DNA of 64,000 bases from DASXRA01 sp036506155. GTDB lineage: Bacteria > Actinomycetota > Actinomycetes > Mycobacteriales > Jatrophihabitantaceae. Position 1 is the stretch's first letter, and each line of letters opens with the position of its first letter. Below are positions 32,732 to 41,352 of the stretch, one piece after another. The stretch is taken from positions 62,001-126,000 of the forward strand of contig DASXSF010000108.1 of NCBI GenBank assembly GCA_036506155.1, written 5' to 3'. A program made the position numbers and the translations under genes. The notes under the pieces are model-generated. The model saw nothing but the letters and a program-made list of their open reading frames with translations, was not told the DNA's origin and did no database searches.

Positions 32732-33465
32732 TGCTCCCCGAGGCGGCCGGCGAGGCCGACCTGCACCAGCATTACGCGCGGCACTGGCTGGAGGCCGGCG
32801 GTGTGCGCGCCAACTTCATCAGCAGCGTCGACGGCGCGGTGACGGTGGCCGGGCTGTCGCGGGGACTCCAGACACCTGGCGACAACCGGGTGTTCGCCGT
32901 GTTGCGCGACCTGGCCGACGCCGTGCTGGTCGGCGCCGGCACCGCCCGCCTAGAGGGTTACGCCGTCGTCGAGCTCGGCGCGCGCCGCCGGGCCATACGC
33001 CGGCGGTTCGGGCTGGACGAGGCGCTGCCCACGGCCGTGGTGAGCCACTCGCTTCAGCTCGACCCGGACACGCCGCTGTTTGCGGCCGACGGACCGCGCA
33101 CCATCGTGATCACCCGGGCCGCCGCCGACCAGTCGACACGCGCGCAGCTCGAGGCAGTGGCCGACGTGCTGGTGTGCGGCGACGAGATCGTCGACCTGGG
33201 CGCCGCGCGCCTAGCGCTTGCCGAGCGCGGGCTGACGCGGCTGCTGTGTGAGGGCGGTCCGACACTGTTCGCCGATCTGGCCCAAGGCGGGCTGGTCGAC
33301 GAGCTGTGCCTGACCGTCTCGCCGCAACTCGCCGGCCCGGGCGCCGGGCGGATCACGGCCGGTCCCAGCTGGCCGCTAGACATGGCCGGCCGGAACCCGT
33401 TGCGGCTCGAAGGGCTGCTGGAGGAGGACGAGGCGCTGTTCTGCCGCTACCGGCTGATTCGCTGA
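32713..33465 (+). CDS. RibD C-terminal domain (pyrimidine reductase) protein
   Basis: 250 residues if started at ATG 32713; ATG 32722 and GTG 32704 are in-frame alternatives with no decisive ribosome binding site. Reductase features: VRANFISSVDGAVTVAGLSRGLQTPGDNRVFAVLRDLADAVLVGAGTARLEGYA (NADPH and substrate site) and LLCEGGPTLFADLAQGGLVDELCLTVSP. Only the reductase half of RibD is present, as in stand-alone actinobacterial proteins of this family. It may reduce a riboflavin intermediate or a related pyrimidine/dihydrofolate. No other rib genes are nearby. Confidence 0.87.
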   Translation: MGAMRALLPEAAGEADLHQHYARHWLEAGGVRANFISSVDGAVTVAGLSRGLQTPGDNRVFAVLRDLADAVLVGAGTARLEGYAVVELGARRRAIRRRFGLDEALPTAVVSHSLQLDPDTPLFAADGPRTIVITRAAADQSTRAQLEAVADVLVCGDEIVDLGAARLALAERGLTRLLCEGGPTLFADLAQGGLVDELCLTVSPQLAGPGAGRITAGPSWPLDMAGRNPLRLEGLLEEDEALFCRYRLIR

Positions 33466-33495
33466 GTGCGGGGCGCACCGAGACGTGTAGCCGGC

Positions 33496-34590
33496 TTAGC
33501 TTCCCGGCGTCGCGCCGAGGCCGGGGACGATGTCAGCGAGCTGGAACGTCACCGGCTGCTCGAGCTGCTCATATGTGCACGAGCGCGGGTCGCGGTCGAG
33601 GCGCCACCGGACGAAGTGCGCCAGGTGCCGGAAGCGGTTGCCCTCCATGTGCTCGTACTTCACCTCGATCACCCGCTCCGGGCGTAGCGGCACGAACGAC
33701 AGGTCCTTGGTCGCGTTCCACCGGCTCACCGCGCCGGGCAGTCGCCGCCCACCCGTGTGGGCCTCGGCGTTCGCCCATTCACGCCACGGATGGTCCTCAC
33801 CCTCGCCCAGTAGGAGCGGTTCGAGCTCGTTGATCAGAGCGGCCCGGCGCGCCGCCGGAAACGCGCCGATGACCCCGACGTGTTGGAGATGCCCGTCGTC
33901 GTAGAGTCCGAGCAGCATGGAGCCGAGCAGCGGCTGCTCTGCCGTGGACGTCTTGTGCCAGCGGAACCCGGCCAGCACGCAGTCGGCGGTGCGCTCGTGT
34001 TTGATCTTGAACATGACCCGCTTGTCCGGCTGGTATGTGCCGTCCAGTGGCTTTGCGATCACTCCGTCGAGCCCCGCGCCCTCGAACTCGGTGAACCACC
34101 GTTGCGCCAGCGCGAGATCCGTGGTGGCCGGCGTGAGATGCACAGCGCGGCCGGCGCCGCCGAGCGCGTCGGCCAGCGCGGCGCGGCGCTCGGCGAACGG
34201 CCGCTGCGACAGGTCCGCGTCGCCGAGGGCGAGCAGGTCGAAGGCGATGAACGACGCAGGGGTCTTCTCACTCAGCATCGTCACCCGGGAGGCGGCAGGG
34301 TGGATTCGTTGCTGCAGCGCGTCGAAGTCCAGGCCGTTGCTCGTGGCGATGACGATCTCGCCGTCTATCACGCACCGCTCCGGCAGCTCGGCTTGGACCG
34401 CAGCGACGAGCTCCGGGAAGTACCGCGTCATAGGCCGCTCGTTGCGGCTGCCCAACTCGACCTCCCCGGAGTCGCGGAAGCATATGGAGCGGAAGCCGTC
34501 CCACTTCGGCTCATACGACATTCCGGGCGGGATTGCGCGCACCGGCTTGGCAAGCATCGGGGCGACGGGGGGCATCACGGGCAGCTGCAT
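33496..34590 (-). CDS. ATP-dependent DNA ligase, LigC type
   Basis: 364 residues, with only the adenylation and OB domains, as in mycobacterial LigC. The active-site lysine is in EPKWDGFRSICF (about residue 29), followed by ELGSRNERPMTRYFPEL (motif III region), VIDGEIV (motif IIIa), GLDGVIAKPLDGTYQ (motif IV) and MFKIKH (motif V). Such ligases work with Ku and polymerase in end joining or in repair. Another end-joining type protein (a LigD-like polymerase) is encoded at 38.8 kb, but no Ku is seen. Confidence 0.93.
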   Translation of the reverse strand: MQLPVMPPVAPMLAKPVRAIPPGMSYEPKWDGFRSICFRDSGEVELGSRNERPMTRYFPELVAAVQAELPERCVIDGEIVIATSNGLDFDALQQRIHPAASRVTMLSEKTPASFIAFDLLALGDADLSQRPFAERRAALADALGGAGRAVHLTPATTDLALAQRWFTEFEGAGLDGVIAKPLDGTYQPDKRVMFKIKHERTADCVLAGFRWHKTSTAEQPLLGSMLLGLYDDGHLQHVGVIGAFPAARRAALINELEPLLLGEGEDHPWREWANAEAHTGGRRLPGAVSRWNATKDLSFVPLRPERVIEVKYEHMEGNRFRHLAHFVRWRLDRDPRSCTYEQLEQPVTFQLADIVPGLGATPGS

Positions 34591-34665
34591 TGCCTCATTC
34601 TGTCCCGCGCTTGGCCGTACCGGCGCAGCGCGGCCCGCTCAGGTGGCGTCTGTAGCGTGCTTGGC

Positions 34666-36249
34666 GTGCCCCTGACCTGCCCGCCACGGTCCCGCCTGAT
34701 CGTGACCCTGGCGCTGCTGACCCTGCTCGCCGGCTGCACCAGCAACATCAGCGGGCGCGGCTCCCGGGCACCCGTCGGCTCGCCATCGTCCCCGTCCCCG
34801 ACGTCCACCGGCAGCGCGCCACCGAACACCGTCGCGTTCAGCGACTGCTCCGGGCTGTTCAATCTCTCCGCGGCCGGCATTCCTCCCGACAGGCTGCAGA
34901 AGCTGCACTTCGACTGCGCCCGGCTTCCCGTCCCGCTCGACTACACCAAACCGGACGGCGCCACACTGGGCATCGAGGTCCTGCGCGTTCACTACGACGA
35001 CCAGCCGCACCGCGTGGGCTCGCTACTGGTCAATCCCGGAGGACCGGGCGGTTCCGGCGTCTTCCTCGCGCTCAGCCTCGCCGGGTCCCTCGACACGAGC
35101 GTTCTCCAGCACTTCGACATCGTCGGGTTCGACCCCCGCGGCGTCGGCCTGTCGGCGCCGATCAAGTGCTACACCGACACCGAGGAGACCCAGGCCCTGG
35201 CCTTCGACGCGGACGTCCGAACTACAGCCGGTTTTTCCGCCGCCAAGCAGCAGGCGACGACGTTTGCGCAAAGCTGCGTGGCGAAGTACGGAAGCAATCT
35301 CGCGTACTACAACACCGTCGATGCCGCCCGGGACATGGACCGCGTCCGCGCCGCAGTCGGAGACGATAAGCTGAACTACCTGGGCTTCTCGTACGGCACT
35401 GAGCTCGGCGCCGTCTACGCACACCTGTTCCCGAAGCGGATCCGGACGGCCGTGCTGGACGGAGCCGTCGATCCGGTCACGACCGGCGACGCCGTCGCAT
35501 CCAACGAGCAGCAGCTCGGCGGGTTCGAGGACGCGTTCGACCAGTTCGCCGCGGACTGCCGCACGCACGAGCCCTGCAAGTCGCTCGGCGACCCACGCCA
35601 GGCGGTGTCCTCCCTGGAAAAGCGCGCGAATGCCAACCCGATCCCCAGTTCCGATAGCAGCGACAGCAGGCGTGCCACCGGCGGCAACATGATGTACGCG
35701 GTGATCTCCGCGCTATACAGCCAGGAACTCTGGCCCGAGCTGGGGACCGCCCTGATCGACGCGCAGCACGGCGACGCCCGGGGGGTGTTCGAGCTCGACG
35801 ATCGCTATAGCGAACGAGGCAGCGACGGCCACTACTCGAATCTGCTGGACGTCTTCCAGGTGGTCAGCTGCAACGACCAGAAGAGCGACCCCACCGATGC
35901 GCAGATCAAGGCGGCCGCCACTCGGTGGGCCGCGCAGTACCCGCTGTTCGGCCTCTGGTCGGCGCCCTCGCTTTTCCAGTGCCAGGCATGGCCCAAGAAG
36001 CGCGAGCCCGTTCCCCCGGAAACTGCGGCAGGCTCCGCTCCCATCGTCGTGGTTGGCAACCTGCACGATCCGGCCACACCGTATGCCGGGGCCGTCCACA
36101 TGGCTTCGACGCTGCGTACGGGCGTGCTGCTCACCTGGAACGGCCAGGGGCACACGTCCTACGGCCAGAGCCCCTGCGTCGACGACAAGGTAAATGCCTA
36201 CCTGATCAACGCAACCGTGCCTGCCGCGCAGACGACCTGCGCGCGATGA
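34666..36249 (+). CDS. secreted alpha/beta hydrolase lipoprotein, tripeptidyl aminopeptidase-like
   Basis: 527 residues from GTG 34666 (GTG 34657 also possible). The signal sequence ends LLAGC (Cys24). Family S33 marks are present: oxyanion loop NPGGPGGSG, GFDPRGVGLSAP, nucleophile Ser242 in GFSYGTELG, Asp468 in NLHDPATPYA, and His496 in GQGHTSYGQS, with a C-terminal TAP-like domain. This matches the Streptomyces tripeptidyl aminopeptidase group that releases tripeptides from protein N-termini outside the cell. It is divergent from the ligase gene. Confidence 0.92.
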   Translation: MPLTCPPRSRLIVTLALLTLLAGCTSNISGRGSRAPVGSPSSPSPTSTGSAPPNTVAFSDCSGLFNLSAAGIPPDRLQKLHFDCARLPVPLDYTKPDGATLGIEVLRVHYDDQPHRVGSLLVNPGGPGGSGVFLALSLAGSLDTSVLQHFDIVGFDPRGVGLSAPIKCYTDTEETQALAFDADVRTTAGFSAAKQQATTFAQSCVAKYGSNLAYYNTVDAARDMDRVRAAVGDDKLNYLGFSYGTELGAVYAHLFPKRIRTAVLDGAVDPVTTGDAVASNEQQLGGFEDAFDQFAADCRTHEPCKSLGDPRQAVSSLEKRANANPIPSSDSSDSRRATGGNMMYAVISALYSQELWPELGTALIDAQHGDARGVFELDDRYSERGSDGHYSNLLDVFQVVSCNDQKSDPTDAQIKAAATRWAAQYPLFGLWSAPSLFQCQAWPKKREPVPPETAAGSAPIVVVGNLHDPATPYAGAVHMASTLRTGVLLTWNGQGHTSYGQSPCVDDKVNAYLINATVPAAQTTCAR

Positions 36250-36279
36250 CGGTTCGCCCTTGCCGGACCGGCGCCCGGC

Positions 36280-36302
36280 GTCGTCTGATGTGACCAGACG
36301 AC
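36280..36302. promoter_or_regulatory. inverted repeat before the CFA-type gene
   Basis: GTCGTCTG-ATGTGAC-CAGACGAC is a perfect 8-base inverted repeat between the hydrolase stop and the next gene, ending 16 bases before the ATG and just before the AAAGGGG ribosome site. It may be an operator or the hairpin ending the hydrolase transcript; there is no T tract. Confidence 0.55.
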
Positions 36303-36318
36303 CGAAAGGGGCTTGCGC

Positions 36319-37572
36319 ATGACGGTAACCGAGACCGCGGCGGCGCCGGGCATCGACCCGGCGCGCTGGCCCGATGTGGCCACCGTGCCCCATTCGCCGG
36401 TTCGTGCCGCGGCGGCGCGGCGCATCTTCCGGCGCGCAGCCCGTCGGCTTCCGCTGCGGGTCGTCGAGTCCGGCGGGCGTAGCTACGGCGGCGGCGCCGC
36501 GGCCGACCCGGTCATGCGCCTGGTGCGGCCCACGTCGTTCTTCCACCGCCTCGGTGCCACCGGCACGATCGGCTTCGGCGAGGCTTACATGGCAGGTGAC
36601 TGGAGCACTAAGGACCTGCCGGGTGTGCTCTCCGCCTTCGCGGCGCGCGTCCGAGACCTCGTGCCGGCGCCGCTTTCACGGCTGCGCGGCCTGGTGCTGC
36701 GCCACCAGCCCTCCCACGACGACAACACCGTCGAGGGTGCCCGCCGCAACATCCAGCGCCACTACGACCTGTCCAACGAGATGTTCGCGCTGTTCCTCGA
36801 CGAGTCGATGACCTACTCGTCGGCGCTCTACGACGGCGACCCGGCCACGTCTGCTGATGACCTCGCCACCGCGCAGCGGCGCAAGATCGACCGGCTGCTC
36901 AACTGCGCCGGCGTCCGTGCGGGCACCCGGCTGCTCGAGATCGGCACCGGGTGGGGCGAGCTCGCGATCCGGGCCGCCCGGCGCGGCGCGCAGGTCACCT
37001 CACTGACGATCTCGACCGAGCAGGCCGAACTCGCCCGGCGCCGCATCGCCGAGGCCGGCGTCGCAGATCGGGTCGAGGTGCTGCTCCGGGATTACCGCAC
37101 GACGACAGGCCGCTACGACGCGGTGGCCAGCGTGGAGATGATCGAGGCCGTCGGCGCCAACCACTGGCCGGATTACTTCCGCACAGTCGACAGCGCGCTG
37201 GTGCCGGGAGGGCGCTTCGGCCTGCAGGCGATCCTGCAGGACGACGCCAGCCTGCGCCGGGTCGGCGACACGTACACCTGGATCCGCAAGTACATCTTCC
37301 CAGGCGGGGCGCTGTCGTCGGTCGAGTCGATCGAGCGCACCGTCTCCCGGCACACGTCCCTTTCCGTCACGGACCGGCTCAGCTTCGGCAGGCACTATGC
37401 CGAGACGCTGCGCCGCTGGCGGGCCCGCTTCGAAGCTCGCGGCGCGGAGGTGGCCCGGCTCGGTTTCGACGAGACGTTTCGCCGGATGTGGTCGCTGTAC
37501 CTGGCCTACTCCGAGGCGGGGTTCCGCACCGGCTACCTGGACGTCAGCCAGATCACGCTGGCGAAACCGTGA
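36319..37572 (+). CDS. cyclopropane-fatty-acyl-phospholipid synthase family methyltransferase
   Basis: 417 residues, ATG with AAAGGGG upstream. CFA synthases add a methylene from SAM to unsaturated acyl chains of membrane lipids. The N-terminal lipid-binding part contains GTIGFGEAYMAGDW, followed by IQRHYDLSNEMFALFLDESMTYSSA, both strongly conserved, and the SAM loop LEIGTGWGELAIRAA (about 205-219). VEMIEAVGANHWPDYFRTVD and QAILQDDASLRRVGDTYTWIRKYIFPGG complete the active-site region. Related enzymes methylate rather than cyclopropanate, so the exact lipid product is open. Its stop overlaps the next GTG. Confidence 0.93.
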   Translation: MTVTETAAAPGIDPARWPDVATVPHSPVRAAAARRIFRRAARRLPLRVVESGGRSYGGGAAADPVMRLVRPTSFFHRLGATGTIGFGEAYMAGDWSTKDLPGVLSAFAARVRDLVPAPLSRLRGLVLRHQPSHDDNTVEGARRNIQRHYDLSNEMFALFLDESMTYSSALYDGDPATSADDLATAQRRKIDRLLNCAGVRAGTRLLEIGTGWGELAIRAARRGAQVTSLTISTEQAELARRRIAEAGVADRVEVLLRDYRTTTGRYDAVASVEMIEAVGANHWPDYFRTVDSALVPGGRFGLQAILQDDASLRRVGDTYTWIRKYIFPGGALSSVESIERTVSRHTSLSVTDRLSFGRHYAETLRRWRARFEARGAEVARLGFDETFRRMWSLYLAYSEAGFRTGYLDVSQITLAKP

Positions 37573-37958
37573 CCGTGCGCGGTCGCGCCGGCGGGCACTA
37601 CTGGGGCGTAGTGATCGACGCGGCGGACGCGCGGGCGCTGGCCGACTTCTACGTGCGGCTGCTCGGCTGGCGGGTCGACAAGGACGAGGACGGCGCGTTC
37701 GTCACCGTCGCCCCACCTTCCGGCGTTGCCTATCTCGCAGTGCAACGTTCGCCGGAGTACGTCCCGCCGGTGTGGCCGCCCGTCGACGGGCGCCAGCAGA
37801 TGATGATGCACCTCGACGTCGAGGTGGCCGACCTGGACGCGGCGGTAGCCGATGCGAGCGGCATGGGCGCCAGGCTCGCCGACGTCCAGCCTCAGGACGA
37901 CGTGCGCGTGATGCTCGACCCGGCGGGCCACCCGTTCTGTCTGTACGTCTCGCAATAA
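37569..37958 (+). CDS. VOC-family protein
   Basis: 129 residues from a GTG overlapping the methyltransferase stop (GTGA). It is a single VOC module: HYWGVVIDAADARALADFYVRLLGWRV at the start and VMLDPAGHPFCLYVS at the end, with QMMMHLDVEVADLDAAV in between. Most likely co-translated with the methyltransferase. Substrate unknown; nothing visible ties it to lipid modification. Confidence 0.87.
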   Translation: MTVRGRAGGHYWGVVIDAADARALADFYVRLLGWRVDKDEDGAFVTVAPPSGVAYLAVQRSPEYVPPVWPPVDGRQQMMMHLDVEVADLDAAVADASGMGARLADVQPQDDVRVMLDPAGHPFCLYVSQ

Positions 37959-37987
37959 CCCCTCGACGCGAACGGTTAGCGTCAGGC

Positions 37988-38821
37988 GTGGTCGTCGTCT
38001 TCGCGCTGCTCGCCGCCGTCATCTACGGGACGGGTGACTTCGTCGGCGGCTTCGCCTCCCGGCATCGGTCGGCGATCACCGTGCTGCTGTACGCCTACCC
38101 GGTCGGCGCGCTTCTCATGGTGGCGCTGCTGCCGGCGTTCGCGGGGACGCTCGACGCCCGGACCGCGCTACTCGGCGTAGGCGGCGGCATCGGCGGCATG
38201 GTGGGCGTGATCGTCATGTACAGCCTCATGGCGCGGGCCCCGATGAACATCATCTCGCCGGTCACCGCCGTACTCGCGGCCGTGGTGCCGGTCGGCTTCG
38301 GGGTGCTCGTCGGCGAGCGGCCGCACCTGTCGGCGTGGCTCGGCATAGCGATCGGACTGGTCGCCGTGGTGTTCGTGAGCTACACGCCGGACGATCACCC
38401 GCACGGCCCCGTCGGCATCCGCATCCTTGCCCTGGCGTGCGTCTCCGGGGTGGGATTCGGCATCTACTTCATCTGCCTGGCCCGGGCCGATCACGATTCG
38501 GGACTGTGGCCGCTGGTCATCTCACGGCTGACGTCCGCAGCCCTGATCGTGCCGCTGGCGCGAAGCCGGCGAGTCGCGCAGCCGCTCACAGGCCGCGTGC
38601 TGCGCCTTGCCGTGCTGGCCGGCGTGCTCGATGCCAGCGCGAACCTGTTCTTCCTGCTCGCCTCGCGGCACGGCCTGCTGTCGCTGGCGAGCGTGATCAC
38701 CTCGCTGTACCCGGCGATGACGGTCCTGCTTGCCGTGCTGGTGCTTTCCGAACATACCGGCAGGCTTCAGCGCGTCGGGCTGGCCATGGCGGCCACCTCG
38801 ATCGTCCTGATCTCGTATTGA
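37988..38821 (+). CDS. EamA/DMT-superfamily transporter
   Basis: 277 residues from a GTG, ten predicted helices. Typical EamA sequence: AAVIYGTGDFVGGFASRHRSAITVLLYAYPVG, PMNIISPVTAVLAAVVPVGFGVLVGERPHLSAWLGIAIGLVAVVFVS, and in the second half SLASVITSLYPAMTVLLAVLVLSE. It probably follows the VOC gene in the same transcript (29-base gap). The substrate is unknown; it is only distantly like the other EamA protein in the window. Confidence 0.88.
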   Translation: MVVVFALLAAVIYGTGDFVGGFASRHRSAITVLLYAYPVGALLMVALLPAFAGTLDARTALLGVGGGIGGMVGVIVMYSLMARAPMNIISPVTAVLAAVVPVGFGVLVGERPHLSAWLGIAIGLVAVVFVSYTPDDHPHGPVGIRILALACVSGVGFGIYFICLARADHDSGLWPLVISRLTSAALIVPLARSRRVAQPLTGRVLRLAVLAGVLDASANLFFLLASRHGLLSLASVITSLYPAMTVLLAVLVLSEHTGRLQRVGLAMAATSIVLISY

Positions 38822-38849
38822 GGCTTGTGGATCACCGGCCGCAGCCCGC

Positions 38850-39920
38850 TCAGTCCAGGCGTTGCGGCTGCGCGGTATCGGCCTGCGCCCAGTTGGCCGG
38901 GTTCATCCGGGACGGCTGAACGCGCGGCGGCTCGCCATCCTGCTTCGGATAGTTCGGCGGATACGGCATATCGCCCAGCCCCCGATCCCGCTCGTCGCGG
39001 TCCGCCAACTCCAGCAAGGGCTCGATCGACCACACCGCGTCGTCGATGCCGGCGTGCAGATCGCCCAGCTCGGCGAACCGCGCCGGCATGGTGGCGATCG
39101 TGAAGTCGTCGATCTCGACGTCGGGCAGCTCCTCCCAGCTCACCGGCGCGGACACCGGCCCGATCGGCCGGCCCCGCACCGAGTAGGCGGAGGCAATGGT
39201 GCGGTCCCGGGCGTTCTGGTTGTAGTCGAGGAAGATCTGCTCGCCGCGCTCCTCCTTCCACCACTTGGTGGTCACCAGGTCAGGGATCCGCCGCTCCACC
39301 TCGCGGGCGAAGGCCAGTGCGGCGCGGCGCACCTCGCGAAACCCGAATACGGGATCGATGCGGACATAGACGTGCAACCCCCGCGACCCGGACGTCTTCG
39401 GCCAGCCCACGGCGCCGAGTTCGTCGAGCACCTCGTGGACGGCTACCGCGACCTGCTTGGCCTCTGCGAAGCCGGTGCCTGGCTGGGGATCGAGGTCGAT
39501 GCGTAGCTCATCGGGCCGCTCGGTGTCGGCCCGCCGCGAGTGCCACGGGTGGAACTCGACCGTCGACATCTGCACCGCCCAGATGACACTGGCCAGCTCC
39601 GTCACGCACAGTTCGTCGGCGCCGCGCCCGGACGGGAAGCGCACCTCCACGGTCTCGACCCACTCGGGCGCGCCTTTGGGGAGCCGCTTCTGATAGATCT
39701 TCTCGCCGGTCACGCCGTCCGGGTAGCGGTGCAGCATGCACGGCCGGTCGCGCAGCGCCCGGACGATGCCCTCGCCCACAGCGATGTAGTAGTTGGCAAG
39801 GTCGAGTTTCGTCTCGCCCCGCTCCGGGAAGTACACCCGATCCGGGTTGGAGATGCGGACCGTGCGCCCGCCGACGTCGAGCTCCGTGAACGGTGAGGGC
39901 ATATCTGGACGGTAGGTCAT
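38850..39920 (-). CDS. stand-alone LigD-like NHEJ polymerase (PolDom)
   Basis: 356 residues from ATG 39920; ATGs at 39941 and 39902 are alternatives. It is the archaeo-eukaryotic primase-type polymerase domain of LigD: RISNPDRVYFPERGETKLDLANYY, YPDGVTGEKIYQKRLPKGAPEW, the catalytic acid pair in RIDLDPQPG, KTSGSRGLHVYVRI, and AFAREVERRIPDLVTTKWWKEERGEQIFLDYNQNARDRTIASAYSVRG with the third metal ligand. It lacks ligase and nuclease domains; the ligase partner could be the LigC-type protein at 33.5 kb. It can add ribo- or deoxynucleotides at broken ends. Confidence 0.93.
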   Translation of the reverse strand: MTYRPDMPSPFTELDVGGRTVRISNPDRVYFPERGETKLDLANYYIAVGEGIVRALRDRPCMLHRYPDGVTGEKIYQKRLPKGAPEWVETVEVRFPSGRGADELCVTELASVIWAVQMSTVEFHPWHSRRADTERPDELRIDLDPQPGTGFAEAKQVAVAVHEVLDELGAVGWPKTSGSRGLHVYVRIDPVFGFREVRRAALAFAREVERRIPDLVTTKWWKEERGEQIFLDYNQNARDRTIASAYSVRGRPIGPVSAPVSWEELPDVEIDDFTIATMPARFAELGDLHAGIDDAVWSIEPLLELADRDERDRGLGDMPYPPNYPKQDGEPPRVQPSRMNPANWAQADTAQPQRLD

Positions 39921-39973
39921 GTCGGTGGACTCACCCAACATCGGCTCGGACTGCCGTCAGGCATCCTGGTGTA

Positions 39974-40231
39974 GTGGAGACCGACACCACGTGGCACGAC
40001 GACGACGAGCCGCCTCGTCGCCGTGGCCCCGAGCCCGACTTCGCCTGGGGGCGCACCGCGAATCCCAACACTGCCGATGGCGAGCTGCAGAATCTCGCCG
40101 CGTTCGGCTCCGGCCTGAGCCGGCTGACGGGGCGGCGACGCCAGGTCGCCGCGTTCGTCGTGTGGCTGATCCTGCTCGGGTTCGCTCTCACCGCGATCTT
40201 CGGCGTGCTCGGCATCGTCGGCTTGCTCTGA
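39974..40231 (+). CDS. small membrane protein, unknown
   Basis: 85 residues from a GTG. An acidic and Arg/Pro-rich N-terminal part (DDDEPPRRRGPEPDFAWGRTANPN) is followed by one hydrophobic stretch AAFVVWLILLGFALTAIFGVLGIVGLL that runs to the stop. It lies between the polymerase gene (opposite strand) and msrB (same strand, 22-base gap). I do not recognise it. Confidence 0.62.
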   Translation: METDTTWHDDDEPPRRRGPEPDFAWGRTANPNTADGELQNLAAFGSGLSRLTGRRRQVAAFVVWLILLGFALTAIFGVLGIVGLL

Positions 40232-40253
40232 GCCGGGCCGTACCGTCGTAGGT

Positions 40254-40661
40254 ATGACCCCACCGAACGTCGTCAAATCCGAGGCCGAATGGCGCGAGCA
40301 GCTCTCGCCCGAGGAGTACGCGGTACTGCGCCAAGCCGCCACCGAGCGTCCGTTCACCGGCGAATACACCGACAACAAGCGGATCGGCGTATACCGCTGC
40401 CGGGCATGTGGCAGCGAACTGTTCCGCAGCGAGCACAAGTTCGACTCGCAGTGCGGCTGGCCGAGCTTCTTTACGGCTCTGGCCGGCGACCGGGTCATCG
40501 AACGACAGGACAAAGGCCTTGGCATGGTGCGCACCGAGGTGCTCTGCGCGAACTGCCACAGCCATCTGGGGCACGTGTTCGCCGGCGAGGGCTACGGCAC
40601 CCCGACCGATCTGCGCTACTGCATCAACTCGATCTCGCTGACCTTCGAGGAACAGCCCTAG
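40254..40661 (+). CDS. msrB: peptide methionine (R)-S-oxide reductase
   Basis: 135 residues, full length. MsrB repairs methionine R-sulfoxide in proteins. The two zinc CxxC pairs are visible (YRCRACGSELF and LCANCHSHLGHVF), as are FDSQCGWPSF and RYCINSISL with the catalytic cysteine. The stop codon overlaps the stop of the convergent lipoprotein gene. Confidence 0.96.
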   Translation: MTPPNVVKSEAEWREQLSPEEYAVLRQAATERPFTGEYTDNKRIGVYRCRACGSELFRSEHKFDSQCGWPSFFTALAGDRVIERQDKGLGMVRTEVLCANCHSHLGHVFAGEGYGTPTDLRYCINSISLTFEEQP

Positions 40662-41278
40662 GGCTGCAGCCAGATCTCCGCGCCGCTCTGCCCGTACACC
40701 GAGGCCTGCAGGCGGTGGACGCCGGGCATCAGGTAGCTGATGAAGGGCTGCGGGTAGGTGGTGAGCGCGCCGGCCGGCAGCGTCCGCGGCGGATAGTCCG
40801 CCCAGCGCAATGTGACCGTTTGGGGGGGCTGGCCCAGCTCGTTCGTGTTGTTGCGTACGGCCAGGTGCTGCCCGGCCGCGACGATCACGCAGCGCGGCAT
40901 GGGCACGTCGGGGTTGACGAGCACCAGCACCTGGGAGCCGGCCAGCCGCGCGCATGAGCCGGCGGCCGGGGCGCTGGCGTCAGGAGGCACCTTGTGCATC
41001 GCGGGCGTCGGTTGCGTGGCTGACGCGCGAGATGACGGCGGGGTGCTCGCCGGCGCCGATGTCGATGAAACGCGGGGCGCGGTCGACGTCATCTCGCCCG
41101 ACGTGGACGGAACTGCCGACGTGGACGGGACTGATGAGCTCGACGGCACGGTCGAGGTCGTGGCAGGTGTCGTGCTTGTCGGGCCCGTCGCGCCGCCGCG
41201 GGTGGTCGAGGCGCATCCCGCGAACCCGAGCGCGGCCGCCAGCAGCCCGATTCCGATCCAGATCTGTCTCGCCGTCAT
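40658..41278 (-). CDS. putative secreted lipoprotein with cupredoxin/Ig-like C-terminus
   Basis: 206 residues from ATG 41278. The signal peptide ends LGFAGC (Cys22). Residues about 25-100 are a Thr/Ser/Pro-rich, probably unstructured linker. The C-terminal part (VLVNPDVPMPRCVIVAAGQHLAVRNNTNEL and YPQPFISYLMPGVHRLQASVYGQSGAEIWLQ) looks like a small all-beta domain; two cysteines (about 118 and 133) could form a disulphide. No metal-binding set is complete. The function is unknown; it may follow hemQ in the same orientation. Confidence 0.75.
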   Translation of the reverse strand: MTARQIWIGIGLLAAALGFAGCASTTRGGATGPTSTTPATTSTVPSSSSVPSTSAVPSTSGEMTSTAPRVSSTSAPASTPPSSRASATQPTPAMHKVPPDASAPAAGSCARLAGSQVLVLVNPDVPMPRCVIVAAGQHLAVRNNTNELGQPPQTVTLRWADYPPRTLPAGALTTYPQPFISYLMPGVHRLQASVYGQSGAEIWLQP

Positions 41279-41352
41279 CACGCGCCTCGCTTCGCCGGAA
41301 GCACGACCTACGAGATAGACACCTGCGTGGGGCGTCCCGTTGCAGACGGGGC

